In this document: in pieces, positions 16,301-24,763 of the stretch
Layout: the number at the start of each line of letters is the position of its first letter
Numbering within the stretch: the first letter of the stretch is position 1
Assembly: GCA_947087275.1 (NCBI GenBank)
Contig: CAMUBZ010000001.1
Coordinates: 79,835-143,834 of the forward strand
Source of the DNA: an uncultured Candidatus Saccharibacteria bacterium
GTDB lineage: Bacteria; Patescibacteriota; Saccharimonadia; Saccharimonadales; Saccharimonadaceae
Direction: 5' to 3'
DNA length: 64,000 nucleotides
Position numbers and translations under genes: made by a program
The notes under the pieces: generated by a model
Database searches by the model: none
What the model saw: the letters and a program-made list of their open reading frames with translations, nothing else
What the model was told of the DNA's origin: nothing

Positions 16301-17214
16301 ATTTATATGTCTATGGGCTAGAGGCCGATTTTGCTAAAGAACAAAAAGAGCTGCTAGATAGTAAGTTTACAAAAGTTATCTTTTTGGATAAAGCGGATTA
16401 TGATTTGGTGATGCAAGATAATGAGCCGAAAGTGATTGCCGCTGATCCAGATATTACTGGCTGGAATATTCCGAATGAGACTATTGCGCAGATCCCAAAT
16501 TTGAAGGCGATTTGTTTGCAGACGACTGGTTATGAATGGGTTGATGGTGCTTATTGTTGTGAACATGATATTGCTGTGACCAATGTGCCGCATTATGCTA
16601 GTGTGTCGGTGGCAGAGAAATGTGTGTTTATGGCGTTGGCCTTAGCTAAACGATTCCCTTTGTATTTGCGTGAGGGTGGAATGAGCTATGCGCCAGAGTT
16701 TATTGGCGATGAGATGTGGGATAAGCCGACGGATATTATTGGCTTTGGTGAAATTGGGCATGCCTTGGCGCGTCGGTTGGAAGGATTGGTTGGAAACAAG
16801 GAAATTTGTTATTATTCACACAATCAAAATGATCCGGAATTTCATTATTGGCCGTTTGAGGATATGCTAGAAAAATCGGAATTTATGTTTGTGACGATTT
16901 CTAAAAATCCGGAAAGCCTTGCGCTCTTTGACGATCTATCAAAGTTTAATAAAAAGATGAAAGTGGTTGTGATATCGAATGGCTTTGAAGAAGTGACGAA
17001 GCGTTTGGTAGAAAAGTGTGAAGCGGGCGAACTAGGTGGAGTGGCCTTTGAAAGTGATGATCCAGAAATTCTGCATCACGAGTATAAAACTAATATTTTT
17101 GTGACGCCGCATAATGCGCACTGCTCCAAAGAAGCACTGGCGAGAATGTTCGAAATTTGGACAGAGACAATGATATCTGTGGCAGATGAAAAAGTTATTA
17201 ACCAAGTGAATTGA
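16297..17214 (+). CDS. D-isomer 2-hydroxyacid dehydrogenase family protein lacking the catalytic Arg
   Basis: A 305-residue protein of the D-2-hydroxyacid dehydrogenase/phosphoglycerate dehydrogenase fold. The nucleotide loop is IIGFGEIGHALARRL (about 144-158) and the His is in PHNAHCS (about 275). The usual RG pair of the substrate-binding Arg is replaced by SNGFEE, so the classic Arg is absent and the activity may be unusual. It overlaps both neighbours (ATGA and just before the MBL gene), consistent with one operon. Confidence 0.85.
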   Translation: MNLYVYGLEADFAKEQKELLDSKFTKVIFLDKADYDLVMQDNEPKVIAADPDITGWNIPNETIAQIPNLKAICLQTTGYEWVDGAYCCEHDIAVTNVPHYASVSVAEKCVFMALALAKRFPLYLREGGMSYAPEFIGDEMWDKPTDIIGFGEIGHALARRLEGLVGNKEICYYSHNQNDPEFHYWPFEDMLEKSEFMFVTISKNPESLALFDDLSKFNKKMKVVVISNGFEEVTKRLVEKCEAGELGGVAFESDDPEILHHEYKTNIFVTPHNAHCSKEALARMFEIWTETMISVADEKVINQVN

Positions 17215-17222
17215 GGAGGAAA

Positions 17223-17858
17223 ATGAAATTTACTAAATTAGAGCATTCGGGCTGTGTGATAGAAAAAGATGGTGCTAGGATTGCCTGTGACCCGGTGGAA
17301 TTTGAGGTAAGTTTGCCAGAACTAGATAACGTGGTGGCGCTCGTAATTACGCATAAACATGGCGATCATTTACAGCCGGAAAAGATTGCGGCGATTTTGG
17401 ATCGGAATCCGGGTGTACGGATTTTTACGCCTGTAGATACTGCATCAGACATTCCGAATGCGGAAACTGTAAAGAACGGTGACGTTATAAATGTGGGTGG
17501 ATTTGAGCTGCGATTTTTTGGCGAAAATCATGCGGCGATTGTCCCGGGTAAAATTCCCTGTCAAAATATTGGCGTGGTGATTGATGGTAAGATTGCGAAC
17601 CCGGGTGATTCGTTTGATATGCCAAATGGTGTGGTGCAGCCAGAGATTTTGTTGGTGCCTAGTAGTGCACCGTGGTGTAAAGTTTGTGAAGGTATGGAGT
17701 ATATCAAGTTGATTCAACCTAAACTTGTGGTTCCGGTACATAATGCAGTGCTTTCGGAACTTGGTAATGGGTTTAATAACAATTGGCTTAGAGTAGCCTG
17801 TGAAGAAGTGGGTGCAGAGTTGGCGCCGCTGAAAATTGGAGAAAGTGTGGAGATATGA
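17223..17858 (+). CDS. MBL-fold metallo-hydrolase (UlaG-like)
   Basis: A 211-residue metallo-beta-lactamase-fold hydrolase. The metal motif THKHGDHL (about 45-52) gives the HxHxDH ligands; further His residues lie in GENHAA and VPVHNAV. The product family includes lactonases and nucleases; the substrate is unknown. I start at ATG 17223 because GGAGG sits six bases upstream and overlaps the previous stop; the frame itself opens at a TTG 12 bases earlier. Ends with a four-base overlap into the GNAT gene. Confidence 0.88.
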   Translation: MKFTKLEHSGCVIEKDGARIACDPVEFEVSLPELDNVVALVITHKHGDHLQPEKIAAILDRNPGVRIFTPVDTASDIPNAETVKNGDVINVGGFELRFFGENHAAIVPGKIPCQNIGVVIDGKIANPGDSFDMPNGVVQPEILLVPSSAPWCKVCEGMEYIKLIQPKLVVPVHNAVLSELGNGFNNNWLRVACEEVGAELAPLKIGESVEI

Positions 17859-18334
17859 AGTTTGCTTTAAGGCCAGCTAAAGAAGAAGATTTAAAACCGC
17901 TGGCTATAATTTATACAGGACTATATCGTGATTCGGCTTTGGGTGAAGAGTGGACTCCAGAGACAGCATATCAGCTTTTGCGGTTTTTCTATAATGCGCA
18001 TCCGGATATATTTGTAGTAGCTGAAGAGGGGCAAAAAGTGGTTGGCGCTATTATGTCATTGGTTAAGCCATGGCACGATGGTAATCGTTTGGTTGAAACT
18101 GAAGTTTTTGTTGATACTCAGTATCAACAAAATGGCATAGGTACTGCCTTGTTCTGTGAGCATTTTTGGTTAGCAATATATAATTACGATGCTAAAGTGA
18201 TTGAAGCACATACTTATGAGGAGAGTGATGGTCATCCCCTGAATTGGTATAAGAAACAGGGGTATGAGGTCGTAGACGACTGGTTTGTGATTAATGGGGA
18301 TATTCGTGCACTTTATGATTATCTTGTAAATTAA
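17855..18334 (+). CDS. GNAT family N-acetyltransferase
   Basis: A 159-residue acetyltransferase of the GNAT fold, transferring acetyl from acetyl-CoA to an amine. The acetyl-CoA pyrophosphate loop is QYQQNGIGTALF (about 89-100), with the usual preceding strand VETEVFVDTQ and a C-terminal NWYKKQGYEV motif. Acceptor unknown. Co-transcribed with the overlapping MBL gene. Confidence 0.88.
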   Translation: MKFALRPAKEEDLKPLAIIYTGLYRDSALGEEWTPETAYQLLRFFYNAHPDIFVVAEEGQKVVGAIMSLVKPWHDGNRLVETEVFVDTQYQQNGIGTALFCEHFWLAIYNYDAKVIEAHTYEESDGHPLNWYKKQGYEVVDDWFVINGDIRALYDYLVN

Positions 18335-18352
18335 AAATATTGAAGGGAAAAT

Positions 18353-18760
18353 ATGCAAGAAACATTTAATTATCTAAAGTCTTTGGAAGTGAATTTTGTA
18401 GCAACGCGAATGGGTGATAGCGTAAGCTGCCGTCCATTTGGTGACCCAGTATGGTTTGATGATAAAATTTATATGTTGACGCATGCACACAAAGAAGTGG
18501 CTAAACAACTAGCGGATGATAATCGTGTATGCATTGTGGCTTATAATCCAAATAAAGAGAACTGGATGCGGATATTCTGCGAAGTGGTTGATGATAGTGA
18601 AAATGTGCCAGCAAAACAGGCAATTATCAACGAGTTCGATTGGGCGGAGGAATCTGGCTATACTCTGGATAATCCAGAGTTCAAATGTTACTATCTCGCA
18701 AATGCAAAAGTTGAAATTCGCGACAGTGAAGGTGAAATTTTGGTTAATTATACTTTCTAA
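18353..18760 (+). CDS. Pyridoxamine 5'-phosphate oxidase-like flavin-binding protein
   Basis: A 135-residue split-barrel FMN-binding protein. The N-terminal pattern (LKSLEVNFVATRMGDSVSCR then PVWFDDKIYMLTHAHKEVAK) fits the general PPOX-type family, which includes flavin reductases and pyridoxine oxidases. AAGGGAAA precedes the ATG. It is the last gene of the plus-strand operon and its stop directly abuts the convergent TfoX-N gene. Confidence 0.82.
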   Translation: MQETFNYLKSLEVNFVATRMGDSVSCRPFGDPVWFDDKIYMLTHAHKEVAKQLADDNRVCIVAYNPNKENWMRIFCEVVDDSENVPAKQAIINEFDWAEESGYTLDNPEFKCYYLANAKVEIRDSEGEILVNYTF

Positions 18761-19057
18761 CTATTTCTTTAAATCATCATAAGCATTTGTAATAATTGTT
18801 TGTATTTGGCTGAGGTTATTAAAATCCGTGATGTGGTACATAGTGCGTTTGGCGCTAGCGTAGGGGATTTCTTCGGGTAGACCGCAACTTGTATTGCTAT
18901 CGGATTTTTTGATGAGTAAGCGATTATCGTAGATGCCACCGACCAAGACGCCGTTATGATAGAGTAAAAATTCTCCCATCATAGGGCGCACAGTAAAGTC
19001 GCCAATGGGTGCAAGTTTTTCTAAAATTTGATTGCATTCTGCTTTGCTGGTAGTCAT
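18761..19057 (-). CDS. TfoX/Sxy N-terminal domain protein
   Basis: A 98-residue protein consisting of a TfoX N-terminal domain, recognised by FTVRPMMGEFLLYHNG, VLVGGIYDNRLLIKK and a C-terminal helix. TfoX/Sxy proteins activate competence genes in gamma-proteobacteria; stand-alone N-domains in other phyla have no proven role. It directly follows (minus strand) the dockerin tail of the M6 protease, with AAAGGAG before the start. Confidence 0.85.
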   Translation of the reverse strand: MTTSKAECNQILEKLAPIGDFTVRPMMGEFLLYHNGVLVGGIYDNRLLIKKSDSNTSCGLPEEIPYASAKRTMYHITDFNNLSQIQTIITNAYDDLKK

Positions 19058-19068
19058 AGTTAACTCCT

Positions 19069-19284
19069 TTATTTTTGTTGAATGGTTGATTTACCCATAA
19101 TATGATTACGTACGCGTACGTAATCAGTAGCCTGGACTTTGGCATCGCGGTTGACGTCGGCGGCTTGGAGACTGGCCCCGCTGAGTCGACTCTTGCCCAT
19201 GATGTGATTGCGAATTTTGACATAATCGGTGGCCTGAATAGCACCGTCACCGTTGACATCGCCTAGAATTAAGACAATATATGA
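19069..19284 (-). pseudogene. Out-of-frame dockerin type I domain of the M6 protease
   Basis: In a frame shifted relative to the protease, the minus strand encodes two calcium-loop repeats, GDVNGDGAIQATDYVKIRNH (then IMG) and ADVNRDAKVQATDYVRVRNH (then IMG), ending STIQQK and a stop. That is a complete dockerin-type module with no start codon of its own. The protease frame stops at 19269, just after an ATATAT run (19277-19282). Removing one AT pair would join the two frames without a stop. Either a real slipped allele, a phase-variable switch or a sequencing error. Confidence 0.8.
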
Positions 19285-21614
19285 CTACTAGAGTTTTGGA
19301 AATTAAGCAATGATACACCCTTAATGGATGCGAGAGTGGTACGCAATACACTGATGTCTGTACCAAGGCTGAATCCGGTAAGGTAACTTTGGGTTTTGGT
19401 AAGGCCGAGTTTTCGTAAGACTTCGGCTTCGGTGATGCTGGGCTCGGGGGTGGGTGTTGGTGCTGGATCGGGAGCATGGTCTGGTTGAGAAGAGCTAGTA
19501 GCAGTGATTCCCTGTAATAACTTGGTGGAAGGTTGCGTGATTTGGTTGGTGGCAAGATTGTAGGCGCCGCCAACACTAGGTATAGTGGGATTAATGTCGG
19601 CATTATAGCTAACGTTTTGTGGAACTTGATAGGTATTTTCATTGGCAATATATTGGATACCAATAAACCCACCAACATAGTTATCGCCAGTAATTTTGCC
19701 GGTGGCTTGGCTGTTGCTGATTTTGGCGTTTTGATTGCGACCAATAAACCCGCCAAGATTACTTTGGCCAGTGACGGTTAAAGCGGAAGAGCAATTATTA
19801 ATAACGACAGTCTCACTAACATCACCAATAAAACCGCCCGTAGCGACGGTTGTGATGCCAAGGAATGGAGCAGCATTGGTGACGCTGCCAGACAACAAGT
19901 GCACATTAGTGACTGTGACATTCTCTGCAAATGATGCTAACCCGCCCAGTGTATTGCCGTTGGTTGGTTTAACGACTAAGTTTTTGATTTGAAGATTGGT
20001 GAGGCTGGTGGGAGAATTATAGCCGCCTAAAAAACTAAATATACCATGCCCACTAGTGGAAATATTACTTATTGTATGATTTTGTCCGTCAAGGTGACCG
20101 TAAAAATTTATTTTAGAATATTCTAAGTTGTCAAAATCTAAGTCATTTGTGAGCTGATAATATTTGCCCTTGGTGTCACCGTTCATAAGGTAGAGGAAAT
20201 CGGTGGTGCTAGTGATTTGATAAGGATGACTGGCGGTACCATCGCCAGCAATTTGCGGAAAAGTTACGTCAAAGGTAATAGAATCATTAGTTTGGGCAGT
20301 AACTGTGATAACCAAGCCGGAGTTGGAACCGTCGCTATAATATATTGTTTGATTGTCGAAGTCATTACTATTGCTAAGGCTCTTGCCCAAGGTCGGACGA
20401 GAGGAATTGAGCGGGGCTTGAGCTAAATTTCCCTGGCCAGCTCCAAGCGTAGTTTCTTCTGGGCGGAAGATAAAAACGTAGTCACCGCCCATGGATGCAT
20501 AATCTTTGTTGACGCGATAAACGATAATTCCTTGGTCTTGGCCGGCGAATCCCTCACGTGCGTCATGTGGGGTATAATATTCGACAACAAAGTATTCGTT
20601 CTTGGTGGTATTGGGCTGGAGCATGACGGCGCGTTGTTCGTTTCGGTCGATGAACTGTGGTGCAGTAACGGTGAGGTTGCTAGTAGACTGCGTAATAACT
20701 GGTAATGGGCTATGCCAGTTGGTATCTTGGCGATATTCGCTGGTGAAATAGGCTAAGAAATTTTGGGGATTGGAAGAGGTGGTTTGACCCATGATGTCGT
20801 AGACTCCGACTGGCTTTCCAGTGGCAGTATGTGAGCGATAGAGATCTTGAAATCCTAAGATATGCCCAAGTTCATGGGTGACAGTACCGTAACCGCCAGT
20901 ATCAAGCGAAAAAGTGCCATATTTGGTGATATTCCCGTCGTGATAAATTAGGCAATAAGCAGAGATATCATGGCTGAGAATTTGTGCAGTAATATCGCCG
21001 TTGTTGGTGCGAGCGTGTGGCCAAAAAATGCTATCAGTGGGGACGGGGATATTGGTAGTGTTTTCGATAAAAAGTGTGACAGCGTCGATTTTGCCGTCGT
21101 TATCAGAATCTAGGTCGGTTAAGGTTAGGCCTTGGTTTGTAATTTGTGTAGAAACGGCAGCAATTGCATTATTAACAAGCTCGGTTTCGCGAGCAGATTT
21201 ATCATTGGCGTTGTAGCCGATTGAATTATCATTACTTTTTGGCAGATAATAATCCATTGGTTGCGCATCTTGATAAACAAAAAATTTGGTGACGATCGAA
21301 AGTTGGCCATAACTTTGAGTTTCGTAATATTTTTTGATAGAGGGCACAGAAATTTCACCAGCGGAAGTTTGCATAGTGATTGGTTGGTCGGCGTTGAGTA
21401 ATTTTTCGGCATTAGCAAGACTGTCGGCATCGTCGATGTGCAAAGTATTACGGGTATCGCTGTCGGCAAATTTGATAAGAATGCCGATATTGGTAATCTT
21501 GCGTTGCGTAGTGGCGAGCGTATTGCTGATGTGGGATGTAAATAAACTGTAGATTGCAAAAACAAGACTAGTTAAACAAAGAATTTTGGTAAGGGTTTTA
21601 ATGTGATGTTTCAT
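19269..21614 (-). CDS. Secreted M6-family metalloprotease with GLUG repeats (frameshifted before dockerin)
   Basis: A 781-residue protein. It has a signal peptide (about 1-36), an M6 immune-inhibitor-A-like peptidase domain with zinc motif HELGHILGFQD (about 248-258), and a beta-sandwich linker. A GLUG-type repeat region follows (about 480-660, with GGLASF, GGFIGD, GGFIGR and GGFIGI), then a C-terminal segment LTGFSLGTDISVLRTTL. Such proteins degrade extracellular proteins. In its full form it should end in a dockerin (19069-19284) that would tether it to a cohesin-like partner. Its start overlaps the end of the surface Ig-like gene by 17 bases, so the two are coupled. Confidence 0.88.
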   Translation of the reverse strand: MKHHIKTLTKILCLTSLVFAIYSLFTSHISNTLATTQRKITNIGILIKFADSDTRNTLHIDDADSLANAEKLLNADQPITMQTSAGEISVPSIKKYYETQSYGQLSIVTKFFVYQDAQPMDYYLPKSNDNSIGYNANDKSARETELVNNAIAAVSTQITNQGLTLTDLDSDNDGKIDAVTLFIENTTNIPVPTDSIFWPHARTNNGDITAQILSHDISAYCLIYHDGNITKYGTFSLDTGGYGTVTHELGHILGFQDLYRSHTATGKPVGVYDIMGQTTSSNPQNFLAYFTSEYRQDTNWHSPLPVITQSTSNLTVTAPQFIDRNEQRAVMLQPNTTKNEYFVVEYYTPHDAREGFAGQDQGIIVYRVNKDYASMGGDYVFIFRPEETTLGAGQGNLAQAPLNSSRPTLGKSLSNSNDFDNQTIYYSDGSNSGLVITVTAQTNDSITFDVTFPQIAGDGTASHPYQITSTTDFLYLMNGDTKGKYYQLTNDLDFDNLEYSKINFYGHLDGQNHTISNISTSGHGIFSFLGGYNSPTSLTNLQIKNLVVKPTNGNTLGGLASFAENVTVTNVHLLSGSVTNAAPFLGITTVATGGFIGDVSETVVINNCSSALTVTGQSNLGGFIGRNQNAKISNSQATGKITGDNYVGGFIGIQYIANENTYQVPQNVSYNADINPTIPSVGGAYNLATNQITQPSTKLLQGITATSSSQPDHAPDPAPTPTPEPSITEAEVLRKLGLTKTQSYLTGFSLGTDISVLRTTLASIKGVSLLNFQNSSSHILS

Positions 21615-22413
21615 GAGATTTGGCGGAGGTTTTAGATTTAGGCTTGTCTGCTGGTTTGGCTTGTGTGTCGCGTTTGGATAGTAGATAAATTAGCGCAATA
21701 AAAGTACCAAGGAATAGGAGTGCAAAGATTCCGGCGATAATCCAGGCGATTGTATTGGAGGTGGCATATTTGGTACAAGGGTCACTTGGGATGACTTCTG
21801 ATTCTTCGGTGGGATCGATAACTTCGTCAATAACTTCTGCGTCAGTGTCTTCGGAGGGTGTTTCTGGTTCGGTTTTGTTTTCGGTTTCGACATTAGCGTC
21901 ATCTTCGGGCTTGGTAGTTGGCTCGGAATTTGTATTTGTAGGTTTGGTAGTAGAGTCCTGGTTGGTGGTTGGTTTGGACGTAGAAGTATTATTTGTGCTG
22001 GTGTTTGGCTGGTTGGTATTAGGTTTGGTTTCGGTGGGTTGGCTGGGCGCAACTATGTTAACAGAAGTAGTGCGTGCACCAGGTTTGTATTCATTAGCGT
22101 CGGAATCGGAGAAGCCGGTTTCGGGTGTGGCGGTGACTGTAACTGTTCCGCTATTCCCTGCCGTAATAGTGACAGTCTGGTAATTCTCTTCCACCCAAAC
22201 GGCGGTTTGGGTGGCGGTACCGCCCACAACTTTGATATTGACGCGGCCAATACAATCTCCACCTACGGAAACTGAAAAAGTGTCGCCAGGTGCGACTTGT
22301 TTGACGGATGAGGTCATATTGAATGAAGTGGCAAAAGTGGGCAAAGAAAATGCAAGTGTATTGCAAATTAGGCTAAAGATAATAAAAAGTTTGGCAAAAA
22401 ATTTAGTCTTCAT
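21598..22413 (-). CDS. Surface-anchored Ig-like protein, possible partner of the M6 protease
   Basis: A 271-residue protein. It has a signal peptide (about 1-28), one beta-sandwich domain (about 30-122, with VAPGDTFSVSVGG, YQTVTITAGNSGTVTVTATP and the end VNIVAP), a Thr/Asn/Pro then Asp/Glu-rich stalk (about 123-212), one membrane helix (about 222-245) and a Lys-rich cytoplasmic tail. The VAPGDTFSVSV strand pattern is reminiscent of cohesin or bacterial Ig domains; cohesin identity is not established. Overlap with the dockerin-bearing protease suggests it may hold the protease on the surface. Confidence 0.75.
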   Translation of the reverse strand: MKTKFFAKLFIIFSLICNTLAFSLPTFATSFNMTSSVKQVAPGDTFSVSVGGDCIGRVNIKVVGGTATQTAVWVEENYQTVTITAGNSGTVTVTATPETGFSDSDANEYKPGARTTSVNIVAPSQPTETKPNTNQPNTSTNNTSTSKPTTNQDSTTKPTNTNSEPTTKPEDDANVETENKTEPETPSEDTDAEVIDEVIDPTEESEVIPSDPCTKYATSNTIAWIIAGIFALLFLGTFIALIYLLSKRDTQAKPADKPKSKTSAKSHETSH

Positions 22414-22468
22414 AGTTATATTGTAATATATTTATTCTTCATATACAACTGTAATGTCATCATCGATG

Positions 22469-22684
22469 TTAGTTTTTTTGTGATGCCGTAACTTCGTCAT
22501 CAGCGATAATATCTTTGTGTCCGACCAGGGCGGCGTAGGGTGAAAATTGAGCGGCGCGTTCTTGGGTACTCATAGGATTTTGCGCGTGTGGGCGTTTGTG
22601 GTGCAAGATGTCGGAGTAATCTTCTGGCTTGCGTATTGGAGATGAAGGATGATAGTTGGTGAGATCGGCAGTATTAGTACTCAT
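22469..22684 (-). CDS. YolD-like small protein next to Y-family polymerase
   Basis: A 71-residue protein containing MSTQERAAQFSPYAALVGH, the signature of YolD-like proteins that in Firmicutes sit beside UvrX/UmuC-type polymerases. Its start overlaps the polymerase stop (ATGA), so the two are translated together. Presumed accessory factor in lesion bypass (inference from context). Confidence 0.75.
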   Translation of the reverse strand: MSTNTADLTNYHPSSPIRKPEDYSDILHHKRPHAQNPMSTQERAAQFSPYAALVGHKDIIADDEVTASQKN

Positions 22685-24159
22685 GCCTTGTGCCCTCCGA
22701 TTTGTTGATGGCGTGAACGGCCAGTAGCGCCGTCTTCAAAATTAAAACCACGTAAGATGGAATTCTTGCCGTAACGCTCGCGGATGTCTAAAATGGCTTT
22801 TTGAATGCGGTGTTCTTTTTTGAGGTTTTGTAGTTCTGTTGCTTTTTGACGTTCAAGTTCGGTATAGTTAGTGAAAAAATCGGTTTGAGTTGGAGTATGA
22901 TCCTGTACTATAGCCTGGCTGGATGGCATTAAGTCGTTGGCGCAGACGGTAACTTTGCGAATTGTGTATTTTGAGTTGACCTTGGTGTCGTAAAGTTGTA
23001 AGAGCCCGGCGATGATTAACTTGGCGGAGGAGGTGGTGAGGTCGAGATGAATGGAGCCTTGCATGGGTTTGGGTACACGACGGCCATAGTGATCGGTGAC
23101 GCTATGTGGAGATCGATTTTCGCGATCATAATTGATGTATAAACTCAGATGGTTGGTGAGGTAGCCTTTTTGTGCAAGTTCAAGAGCTAAGTTTTCGGCC
23201 ATTTCTTTGACGATGGTGCGGGCTTTAGTAAAATTGTAAGGACACGACAGCACTTGCCCTGAACTGAGACTTTTGGTTTTGGGTGAATGTTGTTTGACGT
23301 CGGGAATAGTGACGCATTCATAGCCCCAAGCGTGGTCGATGAGTAATTCGGCGTTGATACCAAAGAGGTCATAAAGTAACTTGGGGTTTTGTAAGGAGCA
23401 ACGCGCAATGTCGCCCATGGTGTGCAGATTGTGATTAGTAAGACGTTTGGCGTAGCCACGTCCAACGCGCCAAAAATCGGTGATGGGTGTATGGGCCCAA
23501 AGTTGTTCGCGAAAGGCGTGCTCATCTAAGTTTGCGATGCGGACGCCTGCGGAATTAGGTTTGGCATGTTTGGCCATAATATCCATAGCGACTTTGGCAA
23601 GAAACATATTGGTACCGATGCCGGCGGTGGCGGTGATGCCGGTGGCTTGGTAGACTTCAGTAACCATGTTGGTGACAAAATCTTCGGCGGTGCAATGCTG
23701 CATTTTGAGATAACTCGTGATGTCGCAGAAGACCTCGTCGATTGAATAAGCAAAGATATCTTCTGGTGCAACGTGACGCAAATAAACGTTGTAAATTTTG
23801 GAACTGTATTCAAGGTAATATTTCATGCGTGGCGGTGCGATGATAAAATCCAACTCGAGATTAGGGTTGTGGAGAAGTTCGGAATTATTAGTGGATTTAT
23901 CAAGAAAAATTCCGAGGGGAGTTTTGGTTTTGCGTGCGGCGTTGATTTCGCGGACTTTTTCGTTAACTTGGAAAAGTCGGGCGCGTCCAGGTAAACCATA
24001 GGATTTGAGTGATGGTGAAACGGCAAGGCAAATAGTTTTGTCGGTACGTGACTGGTCGGCCACGACGAGATTGGTGGTGAGCGGATCCAAGCCGCGTTCG
24101 TTGCATTCGACGGACGCGTAGAAAGATTTGAGATCAATTGCCGCAAAAACTCGTTCCAT
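22681..24159 (-). CDS. Y-family DNA polymerase (DinB/UmuC/UvrX type)
   Basis: A 492-residue translesion DNA polymerase. Catalytic motifs: AAIDLKSFYASVEC (first Asp, about 6-19) and AYSIDEVFCDIT (Asp-Glu pair, about 139-150). The steric-gate aromatic lies in SFYAS, and the thumb helix-hairpin-helix region (TPITDFWRVGRGYAKRL) and little-finger domain follow. It carries a long C-terminal basic tail. I use ATG 24159 (TATAAT eight bases upstream). The first ATG at 24165 would fall only two bases after the -10 box. Coupled to the YolD-like gene. Confidence 0.92.
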   Translation of the reverse strand: MERVFAAIDLKSFYASVECNERGLDPLTTNLVVADQSRTDKTICLAVSPSLKSYGLPGRARLFQVNEKVREINAARKTKTPLGIFLDKSTNNSELLHNPNLELDFIIAPPRMKYYLEYSSKIYNVYLRHVAPEDIFAYSIDEVFCDITSYLKMQHCTAEDFVTNMVTEVYQATGITATAGIGTNMFLAKVAMDIMAKHAKPNSAGVRIANLDEHAFREQLWAHTPITDFWRVGRGYAKRLTNHNLHTMGDIARCSLQNPKLLYDLFGINAELLIDHAWGYECVTIPDVKQHSPKTKSLSSGQVLSCPYNFTKARTIVKEMAENLALELAQKGYLTNHLSLYINYDRENRSPHSVTDHYGRRVPKPMQGSIHLDLTTSSAKLIIAGLLQLYDTKVNSKYTIRKVTVCANDLMPSSQAIVQDHTPTQTDFFTNYTELERQKATELQNLKKEHRIQKAILDIRERYGKNSILRGFNFEDGATGRSRHQQIGGHKA

Positions 24160-24190
24160 ATACATATATTATATATGGTAAAATTGGGAT

Positions 24191-24763
24191 ATGGAACAGG
24201 ACACAGATTATAAATTATTTTTGGGTAAATATCCACAGGGTGGGAAGTTCAATCGTGTGCATGCGATTTTGTTGACGGCTGATGGCCGTGTACTATTGCG
24301 TTATAAAAATGGTGAGCCAAGGATTACTGGTGGTAGGATTGACGCAGATGATCAAAATCTGGAAGCGGCCCTCAGGCGTGAGATTGTGGAAGAATTAAAT
24401 TGTGAAATTGATCGGTGTGACTATCTTGGATATTTGGAAGTCGACAAGCGACGGTATTATGACGCGATTGGCGTGAAAGCTGAGGAGATGGATGGTGATA
24501 TGTACTGGGCGCGGATGGTGGCACGCGTGAGCAAAATTTTGCCACCAAAACCCGACCCAGATCGTGAAGGTAACTGGATTTATGGACGGGTGCTGGCGCC
24601 ACGAGAAATTGCCTATGAAGAAATGGCAAAGACTCCTGTTTTTGGGCAAAGCAATGCGAAACTTTTGGACGCGGCTTATAAAGTGGCACGTGAAAAAGAA
24701 TATTTTACAGAATTGCCGAGCAAAGAATACGAAACACTAAATGTGGAATCGCGCGATAAATAA
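24191..24763 (+). CDS. Nudix hydrolase family protein
   Basis: A 190-residue protein with Nudix box GGRIDADDQNLEAALRREIV then EELNC; the first conserved Glu is Asp and the final Gly-hydrophobic pair is changed. The N-terminal strand NRVHAILLTADGRVLLRYKN is typical. Substrate unknown. It is divergent from the Y-family polymerase. A -10-like TAAAAT lies exactly six bases before its ATG. The stop abuts the convergent ABC permease gene. Confidence 0.8.
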   Translation: MEQDTDYKLFLGKYPQGGKFNRVHAILLTADGRVLLRYKNGEPRITGGRIDADDQNLEAALRREIVEELNCEIDRCDYLGYLEVDKRRYYDAIGVKAEEMDGDMYWARMVARVSKILPPKPDPDREGNWIYGRVLAPREIAYEEMAKTPVFGQSNAKLLDAAYKVAREKEYFTELPSKEYETLNVESRDK

